A stretch of 52,204 bases of DNA from Bacteroidaceae bacterium (lineage in GTDB: Bacteria > Bacteroidota > Bacteroidia > Bacteroidales > Bacteroidaceae). Shown piece after piece: positions 25,800 to 34,114 of this stretch (its first letter is position 1; each line of letters starts with the position of its first letter). A program made the position numbers and the translations under genes. The DNA lies in assembly GCA_017940605.1 (NCBI GenBank), contig JAGAYF010000029.1, positions 1 to 52,204 of the forward strand, written 5' to 3'. Below the pieces are notes generated by a model, which was not told the origin of the DNA, made no database searches, and worked only from the letters and a program-made list of their open reading frames with translations.

Positions 25800-28610
25800 T
25801 TAGGGAGTGACCTCGTTTTCCGTGTCGGTAAACTTGGCCACAATCTTTCCTGTTCCGTTGGTCTTGCTGTTGCCGCCCACTGCATAGGCATCGCTGATGT
25901 CTCCCACGCGTATGTAGTCGGCAGGCTTGATAATACGGCTCTCCTTGCGGTAGCCAATCATCTTGATGCGGTCATTCTCCGTCATGACGAATCCCTTTTG
26001 GTTGGTCGGTTTGTACACGGGACGGTCGGCATCTAGTTCATAGTCTGAGCGTATGCCGCCCACATCCAGGTTAAACCATCCGCAGTCTATCCATAGGGTA
26101 TCATTGCTGGCATCATCGCCTGCCTTGAGCACATAGATACTCGGTTCTTCGGCCACCCATGCCGTTTGGTACAGGTTGAAATCCACGTCCTCCCCGCGTT
26201 TCTCCCATACCCACAGTTCGGGTGCAAAAGTCCCTGCCGGCAGGAATAGGATGTGTCGTCGCTTGTTATCCGAATTGGGTTCTATCGTCTGCTGCGTCGC
26301 ATCGCTGGTGTTGGTAGATACCACGGCGGTAATTTGTCGCTCGCTGAAGGTGCGCGTTTTGTAGGTAAATGTGTTTACACCCACGTTCAGTCCGGTCGTG
26401 ATGATGGTGTCTGTCGTCGTGCTTCCCTCCGTCACGGTTATCTTGATGCCGTCGGCGGGTATGCTCAGCAGTTTGTACGTGATGGGGATGTCGTGTCCCT
26501 TCCCCAGTCGGTTGGTGGTTGTTACGGTGGCATCGTACCTGTCGTCAAACACGGGGGCTTTGTTGGTGAACTGGTCCTTAGCCCCCTCCACAAAGTATTG
26601 GCTCTCGCCATACACCCAGGTGGCGCTTGCGTCGGTGTTGGTCTTAAAGTAGAGGGGTATTACCTTGTAGTTTGTGCCGTTCACCCTCCTTACCGAGTCA
26701 TACATCTGGTAGTCTTCCCAGGTCAGAATCTTTTCATATTGGAACGACAGGCCGCTCTTGCCGGGTATGATGGTCGAGTCCACCCTTACGGCCAGCACGT
26801 TGTTGGTCAGGCTGGGGTTTTTCTTTGCTGAGTCGGCTATCTGGGCCGCTGTGTATCCCACGGCCGTGCGCACCGTTGTGCTGGGGTCGGTGTCGGGATA
26901 GATGGACTTGTCCTCCGGCTCTACATAGAACGTCAGGGGGAACAACCGCTGGTTGATAGCCATGGGAATCAGCAGGTTGACGGCCAGGTTGCCGCCCGTT
27001 ACGCTGGCGGGGCAGTCCAGATACCATTGGTATCGCTGCCTGAGCACCAGCGTGATGTCGCGGCTCATGATTTCGCCCGTATACAGTTCCTTGTCATCGG
27101 CCGACAGCTTGTCATCGGCGGCGGCCTTGGCCTGGTCGACATACAGACGCAGGTTCACTGTCTGCGGTTCGCTCACGGGATTTTTCAACTTGAGCCTTAC
27201 CGTGCACCAGTCGTCGGCCGTGCTGCCCATGACGGTCACGGGGTCTTCGGCAAACATGGCCGCACTGTCGCCCGTCGCGTAGATGGAGATGAACTTGTTG
27301 CTCCAATAGTCGCTGCTGGCGTTCTGAGTTTCGTTGCTGCCAAACGTGTAGCTGGCCGTTGCCACCGAACCTGTCTTGTGCGGGCCCATATACTTAAACT
27401 TCAACTCCAGGTACTCGCCGCCCTCGGTAATGCAGAAGTAGGTGTTGTTCACAAACAGGCGCTGCTGCCCGTCCGATATGTTGGTCACCGACTCGGTGGT
27501 TACCGATGTGCTTATGTTGTTGCTGGCGGCATGTTGGGCGGCCTCGGCCGGCGTGCTGTATCCTGCGCTGGTCACGCTGTTGATGTTCATGCGGTAGTTC
27601 ACGTTGCGCAGCACGTTGTAGAACTCCGTGCCGTGTTCGCCTTTCCTTACGATGTCCACCTTGTAGTACGATGCGCTGCCGCCCTTATACCGTCCCTTGA
27701 TGATCATGTAGGTCCTGCCGCGTGCCTTGCCCGTGGCGTTGGGAGTCTCATATATGTATTGCGCGTCCTTCGAAAAGTAGCTGTCGTTGCCCTCGTTGGG
27801 CGGAATGCCCTCGGTGTAGGTCATGCTGGGGGCAAACCCGTTGAACTGTTCGGCTTGCAGTTCGTCATATGTCTTGCTCACCTCCGTGCCGCCTTCCGTC
27901 TTGTCATAGGTTACGAAGTCGCCCGTGTTCTCGTTGTAGGCGGCTATGTGTCCGCCGTTGGGCTTGTTGCACACGCAGAATCCCAGGTACTCAAAGTTGA
28001 CCAGCGACGCACCCGTCTCCACGTTAATCTCGGCAAAGTTCCTGACCAGCGGCACGCGGCGGAACAGTCCCTCCAGCACGTTGTTGGTAATTTTGTCCAC
28101 CTTCAGGCGCTTCCAGTAGGCATCCTGTGTGCCCGTTACTTTCAGCGGCGGTATCAGGGCTTTGTCCGATGTGCCGTATCCCAGCGCGGCCGTCTCCATT
28201 ACGCTGTGCACGGCTGCGTCCTCATAGGCCATGAAGTGGATGATGCGCTCCTGCTTCGACTGCGTCAGCGTTACGTCAAACAGCGTCTCGTCCCCCTGGT
28301 TTGTCTTCGACCCCGTTCCGCCCACGCTCACCGGAGCGGGTGTGGCCTGCACGGCTTCCACGAAGTAGCCCTCGGTGTCAAACACGAACAGCCACAGGTC
28401 CAAGTCCTTTCGCTTGTCGTCCGTCATTTCGCCCATCGTCTTGGTCAGTACTTGGGGCGAACTGGGCAGCATCACGCCCACGCGCACGGTCACCTTGTCG
28501 CCGTCCGTGTCGTCGTCATCTATTCTCAGCGTGCTGTTGCACGAGCTCAGGCACAGCAGTCCCCACAGGAGCAGGACACTGGATAGTATGGTATGTCGTT
28601 TTAGCTTCAT
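25800..28610 (-). CDS. Large accessory or tip fimbrial lipoprotein (DUF4906-like)
   Basis: This 936-residue exported lipoprotein (MKLKRHTILSS ... LLCLSSC, cysteine at residue 24) resembles the large DUF4906-type proteins that end Mfa-like fimbrial operons in Bacteroidales. The N-terminal region KVTVRVGVMLPSS ... DLDLWLFVFDTEGYFVEAV is the pilin-like beta-sandwich start, where DLWLFVFD parallels TLDVYLYVFQ and TLDVWVFDQD in its neighbours. The rest is beta-rich with a glycine-poor C-terminal module (LWVWEKRGEDVDFNLYQTA). It is the most distal gene of the leftward cluster and is separated from the next by a 601-bp repeat-filled gap, so it may have its own promoter. An adhesive tip role is inferred from position. 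Confidence 0.7.
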   Translation of the reverse strand: MKLKRHTILSSVLLLWGLLCLSSCNSTLRIDDDDTDGDKVTVRVGVMLPSSPQVLTKTMGEMTDDKRKDLDLWLFVFDTEGYFVEAVQATPAPVSVGGTGSKTNQGDETLFDVTLTQSKQERIIHFMAYEDAAVHSVMETAALGYGTSDKALIPPLKVTGTQDAYWKRLKVDKITNNVLEGLFRRVPLVRNFAEINVETGASLVNFEYLGFCVCNKPNGGHIAAYNENTGDFVTYDKTEGGTEVSKTYDELQAEQFNGFAPSMTYTEGIPPNEGNDSYFSKDAQYIYETPNATGKARGRTYMIIKGRYKGGSASYYKVDIVRKGEHGTEFYNVLRNVNYRMNINSVTSAGYSTPAEAAQHAASNNISTSVTTESVTNISDGQQRLFVNNTYFCITEGGEYLELKFKYMGPHKTGSVATASYTFGSNETQNASSDYWSNKFISIYATGDSAAMFAEDPVTVMGSTADDWCTVRLKLKNPVSEPQTVNLRLYVDQAKAAADDKLSADDKELYTGEIMSRDITLVLRQRYQWYLDCPASVTGGNLAVNLLIPMAINQRLFPLTFYVEPEDKSIYPDTDPSTTVRTAVGYTAAQIADSAKKNPSLTNNVLAVRVDSTIIPGKSGLSFQYEKILTWEDYQMYDSVRRVNGTNYKVIPLYFKTNTDASATWVYGESQYFVEGAKDQFTNKAPVFDDRYDATVTTTNRLGKGHDIPITYKLLSIPADGIKITVTEGSTTTDTIITTGLNVGVNTFTYKTRTFSERQITAVVSTNTSDATQQTIEPNSDNKRRHILFLPAGTFAPELWVWEKRGEDVDFNLYQTAWVAEEPSIYVLKAGDDASNDTLWIDCGWFNLDVGGIRSDYELDADRPVYKPTNQKGFVMTENDRIKMIGYRKESRIIKPADYIRVGDISDAYAVGGNSKTNGTGKIVAKFTDTENEVTP

Positions 28611-28668
28611 CTCTTTTTATATATAATATATGTATGTTGCGTTCTGGTTGATGTCTTGGGAACTGTGA

Positions 28669-29050
28669 ACTCCTCCCCTAAGATAGGGGAGGTGGCGCTT
28701 TGCGCCGGAGGAGTATGACGTTATATTATTATACATGTTTTCTTGCAAGTGACACACGCCTTCTGTCTGAAGCTGCTCCCCTAAGTTAGGGGAGCTGTCG
28801 CCTTGGCGACTGAGGAGTGTGTTGTTGTTATGGGCACACACGCCCCCGACCCTTCGGGTCACGCCCTCTTACTTAGAGGGGTTGTTACCTTGTGTTGTGA
28901 TTCCTCCCCTAAGATAGGGGAGGTGGCGCTTTGCGCCGGAGGAGTATGACTTTATACTATTATACATGTTTTCTTTCGAATGACACGCGCCCTCTGCTTT
29001 ACACACTCCATCGGCCCTACGGGCCACTTCCCCTAGCCTAGGGGAAGAGT
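28669..29050. repeat. Array of five bipartite palindromic repeats (left of the tip-lipoprotein gene)
   Basis: Within the 601-bp gene-free stretch 28611-29211 I count five copies, at about 28669-28714, 28775-28821, 28836-28884, 28901-28945 and 29001-29050. Each copy has a CCCCTAA-centred hairpin, then a second small hairpin (for example GGCGC-TTT-GCGCC), closed by an outer stem such as ACTCCTCC with GGAGGAGT. Four flavours differ in stem sequence but keep the shape. Open frames crossing them on the minus strand are artefacts. The part 28837-28949 recurs as a direct repeat at 32078-32190. Confidence 0.9.
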
Positions 29051-29211
29051 TTTTGCACCCTAACTTGCGCGTCGTGCCTTTTGGGCCACCTGCTGACGCA
29101 GACGTAGCCCGGCACAACTTGCGACCTCGCAAATCTCGGTTAGAGGGGGAATTGTTGCTGTTTGCGGTGTGTGTGCTTGTTCCTGCCATGGGTGTTGTGC
29201 TGTTTCAGTGC

Positions 29212-31737
29212 TTAGGGCCACAGTTCCTTGTTGGTCTTGTCTGCGCCCCATGTGGCATTGGTGGCTTGGTGCTCATCGCCCCAATACCAGATGTCGTACA
29301 CGCAGCGGATGAAGGATTGCCCAGTGTATGAAGGGTTGCTGTTCTCTCCCTGCCAGCCCCCGTAGTATCTTCTGCGGGATGATGCCCAATAGCCAACCTC
29401 GCTGTCAGTAGAGAAAAGGGAAGGAATGATGCCAGCAGTAGACAACCCAATTACATACTCTATCTCTCCCTCTGTGGGTATTCTCCAGCGGCCGGCGGGG
29501 TAGCCGTCTTCCTGATAGGCGGCGCAGCGTTGTTGGGCATTTTCGTAGGTCATTGTACTTCCCTTTCCGTAGGAAGAGGCAATCATGAAGGCAGGAGCAA
29601 TCATGTTGCTCACCTCGGTAGATGCCGGTCTGTATTGGTCGGTCACCTTGGCTATGTTGGTGAATGACTGGGCCGCACCTCGAGGGTCACCTATCATGTA
29701 GGTGTTGTCCGAAAGGGCAGAAATTTTGACCATATATAAATTTTGATTGTTATTTGTTCCACCTGACCCCGTGATTGTACTCGGGTCTCTGATCTGACCT
29801 AATGTATTATAGGAGGTATTATTAGCGGTGGTAGGTTGATACGTTTCATAGTTTGTCCCTGCACCGTCATTGTATGCACGTTGACTTTGTGTTGTTTCTC
29901 CATAATTATTATATCTATACCGATAATTAGTATAACTAAGGCCTGGTATATAATACCACCCATTGACATACACCTTTCCGTCCGACTTGTGTCCCTGAAT
30001 GTAGATAGGCGGATAGATGGTGAAGACCACCTGTTCGGTCAGGCCCACGGTGTTGGTCAGTTCCACGGTCACTTCGTATGGCGTGTAGGTGTTGGCCAGG
30101 TCCAGGCTGTGCTTCAGGGTGAGCGTGCCGTCCTTGGCCGTGGGTGTGTAGGCGGTGAAGGGGTTGGATGCTGCGGTGAATTGGTTGCCGTTGTTGGGGT
30201 AGCGGGTCACTTCATCGGTTTCGGCGGCTGCACCGGTGGTCAGGTTCTCTGTCTTGAGGTTGAATACGGGGCGTCCTCCCGAGGTCTTGTTGGCATCGGT
30301 AAAGGTGTAGCGCATGATGTTGGCTTGGCTGTAGTCGGTGTACCGCACCTGGATGACCTTGGGCGAGCCCGACTGCATGTCGTGGGACGAAGCGTAGGTA
30401 GTGTAGGCGCTGTCCTGGTTGTTGATGGCCACGGTGTCTTCCTGCACGGCGAGGAACTGTATCTCGCGCATGTCTATGGGGATGAGGTCGCTGCTGGTCC
30501 AGGGAATGACGATGTAGGTATTGTTGGTAATCTCCACCTTGTCGGTCTCGCCCAGCGTTCCCATGACGCTCACGTCGACCAGTGTGCGGTAGTAGCAGTT
30601 TCGGTCCAGCTTAAGTTCGTAGGTACGGATAGGTATCTGGTAGCGTGCCGTGATGGTTATCTTGTCATAGCTAGAGGTTACCTCGTTCCATTCCTGCCGC
30701 TGCCAGGGTACGGTCAGGGAGAAGTAGGGTTCGAGCGCGCTGTTCTCGGTCCAGGTGCGCGGATAGCTGTAGAAGGGGTACTCAATGGTGTAGTTCACGC
30801 TGTCGCTCACGCCGTCGCTGGCCTTGATGGGGTTGCCGCCGGCATCGGTCACGAGGTAGGGCTTCATCCTGCGCATGCGGGTGTGGTCGTTTGTGCCGAA
30901 GTCGAAGTAGTCGGTGCTGGTCAGTACCACCTTGTCGCTCTCGCGCATGTTGTCGGGATTGAGGTTGCCGCGCTTTACGCCGTGGAAGAACGAAATGTAG
31001 ACGTTGTCCATGTCGGGCGACCACTCAAAACCATTCTCGTCGACGATGCTCTTCTGTATGTTGTGGATGACCATGTCCATCTTGGCGGCGGCGCGTCGCA
31101 GGATGACCGCTCCGCGCAGGGTGTAGGTGCCGCCGTTGATGGCATAGAGGGTGACTGCGTCCTCGCCGTCCATGATGAACTGGTCCTGCTTGGGCTTGCT
31201 CCAGTCGGCAAATCCGCTGGACTCAATGACGGTGCTCTTCAGGTAGTCCATGGTGGCATTGGCCGTGGGGTCAATGTCGGCGGGCGCATTGGCAATGACG
31301 TAGGCATAGCACATGGCACCGGCCTTGATGGCGGTGTTGCCGCTCGAGCCGTCGGGCAGCAGGGCGCGCAGTTCGGCAGGGGTGAGCGTCTGCACCAGGT
31401 CATAGGCACTGTTCTGGTTCACGCCGTCCAGGTGGATGTGCTTGATGGACGTGCCGTAGCCCGTACCGTCCTGAAATACGTACAGGTAGACGTCGAGTGT
31501 CTGTATGAGGTTCTCGTTCAGGCTGTCCAGTCCCGCCGTCTGGCTCTGCGTGGCCACGGCTTTCTGGCCGGGTGCACCCTCTTGGGTGCTCAGGTTGAGT
31601 TGCAGCGACGGTTCGTTGCCCACGGGGCTGTTCAGCAGTTCGTCGCTGGCGCACGAGGCGGCCACGACGAGGGCTACCAGCACCAGCACGGCTGCATGCA
31701 GGTGCGACAGGAGCGGGTTTCTCCTTCTGTTGGGCAT
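29212..31737 (-). CDS. Fimbrial tip lipoprotein with C-terminal Fib_succ_major-like domain
   Basis: I start this protein at the ATG at 31737: MPNRRRNPLLSHLHAAVLVL leads to VVAASC, a lipoprotein signal, giving about 841 residues. The frame stays open upstream for 161 more codons, but only through palindromic repeats. The pilin-like segment IQTLDVYLYVFQDG near the N-terminus and a long beta-rich middle (DUF4906-like) precede a C-terminal module: AAYQEDGYPAGRWRIPTEGEIEYV ... GYWASSRR ... SFIRCVYD. That module resembles the Fibrobacter succinogenes major paralogous domain, a lectin-like fold seen on tip adhesins. It is flanked by 113-bp direct repeats, so the whole gene could be lost by recombination. 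The ligand is unknown. Confidence 0.75.
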   Translation of the reverse strand: MPNRRRNPLLSHLHAAVLVLVALVVAASCASDELLNSPVGNEPSLQLNLSTQEGAPGQKAVATQSQTAGLDSLNENLIQTLDVYLYVFQDGTGYGTSIKHIHLDGVNQNSAYDLVQTLTPAELRALLPDGSSGNTAIKAGAMCYAYVIANAPADIDPTANATMDYLKSTVIESSGFADWSKPKQDQFIMDGEDAVTLYAINGGTYTLRGAVILRRAAAKMDMVIHNIQKSIVDENGFEWSPDMDNVYISFFHGVKRGNLNPDNMRESDKVVLTSTDYFDFGTNDHTRMRRMKPYLVTDAGGNPIKASDGVSDSVNYTIEYPFYSYPRTWTENSALEPYFSLTVPWQRQEWNEVTSSYDKITITARYQIPIRTYELKLDRNCYYRTLVDVSVMGTLGETDKVEITNNTYIVIPWTSSDLIPIDMREIQFLAVQEDTVAINNQDSAYTTYASSHDMQSGSPKVIQVRYTDYSQANIMRYTFTDANKTSGGRPVFNLKTENLTTGAAAETDEVTRYPNNGNQFTAASNPFTAYTPTAKDGTLTLKHSLDLANTYTPYEVTVELTNTVGLTEQVVFTIYPPIYIQGHKSDGKVYVNGWYYIPGLSYTNYRYRYNNYGETTQSQRAYNDGAGTNYETYQPTTANNTSYNTLGQIRDPSTITGSGGTNNNQNLYMVKISALSDNTYMIGDPRGAAQSFTNIAKVTDQYRPASTEVSNMIAPAFMIASSYGKGSTMTYENAQQRCAAYQEDGYPAGRWRIPTEGEIEYVIGLSTAGIIPSLFSTDSEVGYWASSRRRYYGGWQGENSNPSYTGQSFIRCVYDIWYWGDEHQATNATWGADKTNKELWP

Positions 31738-31763
31738 GATGGGGGAGTTGATTGGCTGGGATT

Positions 31764-32190
31764 GCTCCCCTAAGTTAGGGGAGCTGTCGCGTAGCGACTG
31801 AGGAGTGTGGCGGTGAGTCAACGCTGGCATTGTGCTTCGCCTTGAGGGCATGTCTGTATGAGGGTGACGCACGCCCTCTGCTTTACACACTCCATCGGCC
31901 CTGCGGGCCACTTCCCCTAATTTAGGGGAAGAGTTACGCTTTTGTGTATGTATGCTTGTAGCAACTTTGTGCTGCTCCCCTAAGTTAGGGGCGCTGTCGC
32001 ATAGCGACTGAGGATTGTGGCGGTGAGCCACCGCTGGCATTGTGCTTCGCCTTGAGGACATGTCTGTATGAGGGTGACACACGCCCCCGACCCTTCGGGT
32101 CACCCCCTCTAACTTAGAGGGGGAGTTGTCTTGTGTAATAGCTCCTCCCCTAAGATAGGGGAGGTGGCGCTTTGCGCCGGAGGAGTATGA
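31764..32190. repeat. Array of five bipartite palindromic repeats (right of the tip-lipoprotein gene)
   Basis: Copies lie at about 31764-31809, 31886-31935, 31974-32019, 32077-32127 and 32141-32190, in the same four flavours as the other arrays. A unit at 31764-31875 is repeated 210 bp later at 31974-32085 with few changes. The array fills most of the 525-bp gap 31738-32262. It probably separates transcription units and may stop transcription; I see no consensus promoter inside it. Confidence 0.9.
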
Positions 32191-32262
32191 TGTGGTAGGT
32201 ATCTTTGTCATATTATCCAACTGTCATTGTTCCGTGTTGCGTTCGTGTTGTGTGGCCATGCG

Positions 32263-33858
32263 TCAGTCTACGGGTTGCAGTATCTCGATGGCCGCCCCCA
32301 TGACACCCTTATCGGCGCGGTACACCTTGTCACCAGCCTGGTTGCGCACGGCAAAGGTGATGCGTGCGCGGTTGCGTTGCTCCGTATTGACGGCAATCGT
32401 GCTCCTGATGCGCAGCGTGGCCCTCGGTCCTACGCTTCCCGACATGGTCAGTGTGCCCTCGGGCGTACCGTTGTCAAACACGATAGCCCCGTATGTGCCG
32501 CCTATGGTCTCGAGGGTGGCATACCAAGTGCCGCTCACGGGCGTGTTGAACGAGAAGTAGCACACGGCCGTGGTGCTGGGGATGAGGGTCACCACCGTCC
32601 TGTCGTAGATGCCCTTGCTGTCGAGCACGACCTCCGTGCCGGCAATGGTTTCCTCGTCCCAGTTGATGGTCTCGGTCACGGTCACTTCGTCCTTGTAGTC
32701 CATCTGTTCCGTCCATGTGCTCCATCGGGCCACGTCCATCCTGAGTTGCAGCTCGCCGTTATAGAAATAGCCGAAGACGGTCCAGGCGTGGTTGCGCACA
32801 AAGTCGTTCTCGGCATCCATTTCAAACTCCATCGTCTTCTCCGTAATGCCGTCGGTGGTGTAGACAATCCTGCCGTGCAGCTTGCGGTCCGTCTCGCGCA
32901 GGTAGCAGCGTCCCCATTCGGTGGCCGTGCCGTTGCCGATGGCCGTGTTGAGTGTCGTTTCGTAGGTTTGGTCCTTGTTGTCGCTGCGCCACAGCAGGCT
33001 CAGTGGGTCGGGGTGGGCGGCAATGTCGCTGTTGGCCAGGCTGCCAAACGCTATCGTGCCGCTCACGTAGCTGTTGGGCGTGATGCTCACCGTGGCATCG
33101 CCCGTCGTGGTGAACAGGTTCTCGGTGGTGGCAATGTGGCCGCCGTCTGCGCCGCCCTTCCTGCCGCCCGTCAGTGTGATGGACCTGATGGCGGCCTGGC
33201 CCATGGCGGCCGTGCGCGTAAATACGAAGCGCAGCTTGGACACGGCGCGGTACATCTGTACCTGCGGTATCTGTATCACCTTGCCTGCGCCGCCTATGGT
33301 CAGCCCCGTGCCTGCCCCTGCCATGGGCAGTCCGTCATCGAGGGCTGTCCTGTCGGCCTGGGTCACGGGGTGGGTGGGAACATACGTCCCGCTGCCGCCG
33401 TCCTTTACGCCAAACTGCGTGCCGCCCATCGTCGTGGCGGCTATCGTGGTGCGCGGCGTGGCGCTGGTGTAGCCCAGCCCCAGGCTGCCCTGGTTGGCAA
33501 TGGCGTAGACGCTGGCCCTGTGGGTGCGCAGCGTGTTCAGATAGGTGTCGGCAATGCCTTCCAGGGCGATGGATATCTCCTTGGCACCGCCGGTCAGCAC
33601 CACGTCGGTCTCGTGGGCGTAGCCCAGCAACTTGTCGCTGTCGTCCTGGTCGAACACCCACACGTCGAGCGTACGGATGGCGTTCTCCTCGCTCATGTCG
33701 GACGCAATGTCGCTCGTAACGGCCTTCGATATGATGGGGGCTTCGGGCATGTACAGGTAGATCTTCATCAGGACGGGGTCATCCTGGGGACGGTCCTCGC
33801 GGTCGCTGCCGCAGCCGCCCAGCAAGATGAGCATCATGAGCCCCAATAGGACACCCAT
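32263..33858 (-). CDS. Accessory fimbrial lipoprotein
   Basis: From the ATG at 33858 the protein (about 531 residues) begins MGVLLGLMMLILLGGCGSDRED, a lipobox LGGC with little positive charge before it. The frame is open back to 34077, and an ATG at 33960 would add lysines encoded by a palindromic repeat, so the true start is uncertain. After the cysteine, LMKIYLYMPEAP and IRTLDVWVFDQDDSDKLLG match the pilin-type N-domain of its neighbours; QMYRAVSKLRFVF and GELQLRMDVARWS are beta-strand segments of the fimbrial fold. It lies between the second Mfa1-like pilin and the tip lipoprotein. A minor shaft or adaptor subunit is likely; I do not recognise a finer family. Confidence 0.65.
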   Translation of the reverse strand: MGVLLGLMMLILLGGCGSDREDRPQDDPVLMKIYLYMPEAPIISKAVTSDIASDMSEENAIRTLDVWVFDQDDSDKLLGYAHETDVVLTGGAKEISIALEGIADTYLNTLRTHRASVYAIANQGSLGLGYTSATPRTTIAATTMGGTQFGVKDGGSGTYVPTHPVTQADRTALDDGLPMAGAGTGLTIGGAGKVIQIPQVQMYRAVSKLRFVFTRTAAMGQAAIRSITLTGGRKGGADGGHIATTENLFTTTGDATVSITPNSYVSGTIAFGSLANSDIAAHPDPLSLLWRSDNKDQTYETTLNTAIGNGTATEWGRCYLRETDRKLHGRIVYTTDGITEKTMEFEMDAENDFVRNHAWTVFGYFYNGELQLRMDVARWSTWTEQMDYKDEVTVTETINWDEETIAGTEVVLDSKGIYDRTVVTLIPSTTAVCYFSFNTPVSGTWYATLETIGGTYGAIVFDNGTPEGTLTMSGSVGPRATLRIRSTIAVNTEQRNRARITFAVRNQAGDKVYRADKGVMGAAIEILQPVD

Positions 33859-33900
33859 GGGCTGCCATGCCGACAAAGGGGCGTGTAATGTGGAAAAAGA

Positions 33901-33960
33901 TGCCGAGTTTTTCAGAAAACTCCCGTAGTTTTTTAAAAAACTCCCCGAGTTTTTCGGCAT
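33901..33960. repeat. Palindromic repeat 'CTCGGGGA' family, copy 2 (expanded)
   Basis: Two to three half-units of CTCCCCGAGTTTTT type are joined and closed by an outer TGCCGA/TCGGCA pair. It sits between the accessory lipoprotein start and the upstream Mfa1-like gene, inside the region where a longer reading of the lipoprotein frame would run. Related copies are at 8473-8520 and 42628-42675. Confidence 0.75.
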
Positions 33961-34114
33961 AAGGCAAAAAAATAAACGGCCTTTCTCCCTCCCCTGTCGC
34001 CCGCAGGGGCGTGCCTGGGGTGCGGGGCAGGCGCTGTGGGCCTTGTGGCGTGTGCTGATGCGTGTATGTATGTTCATGATGGTCTCCTGTGTGCGTGTAC
34101 TGCTTGTGCGTGTC

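Noticed and set aside
27027-28586. 519-codon plus-strand frame opposite the large accessory lipoprotein, and similar long frames at 29836-31773, 32227-33849 (plus) and 44053-45264 (minus)
   Set aside because: All are antisense to genes with clear signals and family motifs, and have no recognisable domains. They arise from GC-rich codon use in the true genes.
28669-32190. CRISPR array
   Set aside because: Repeats are self-complementary, of several flavours, in both orientations and unevenly spaced, with no cas genes nearby.
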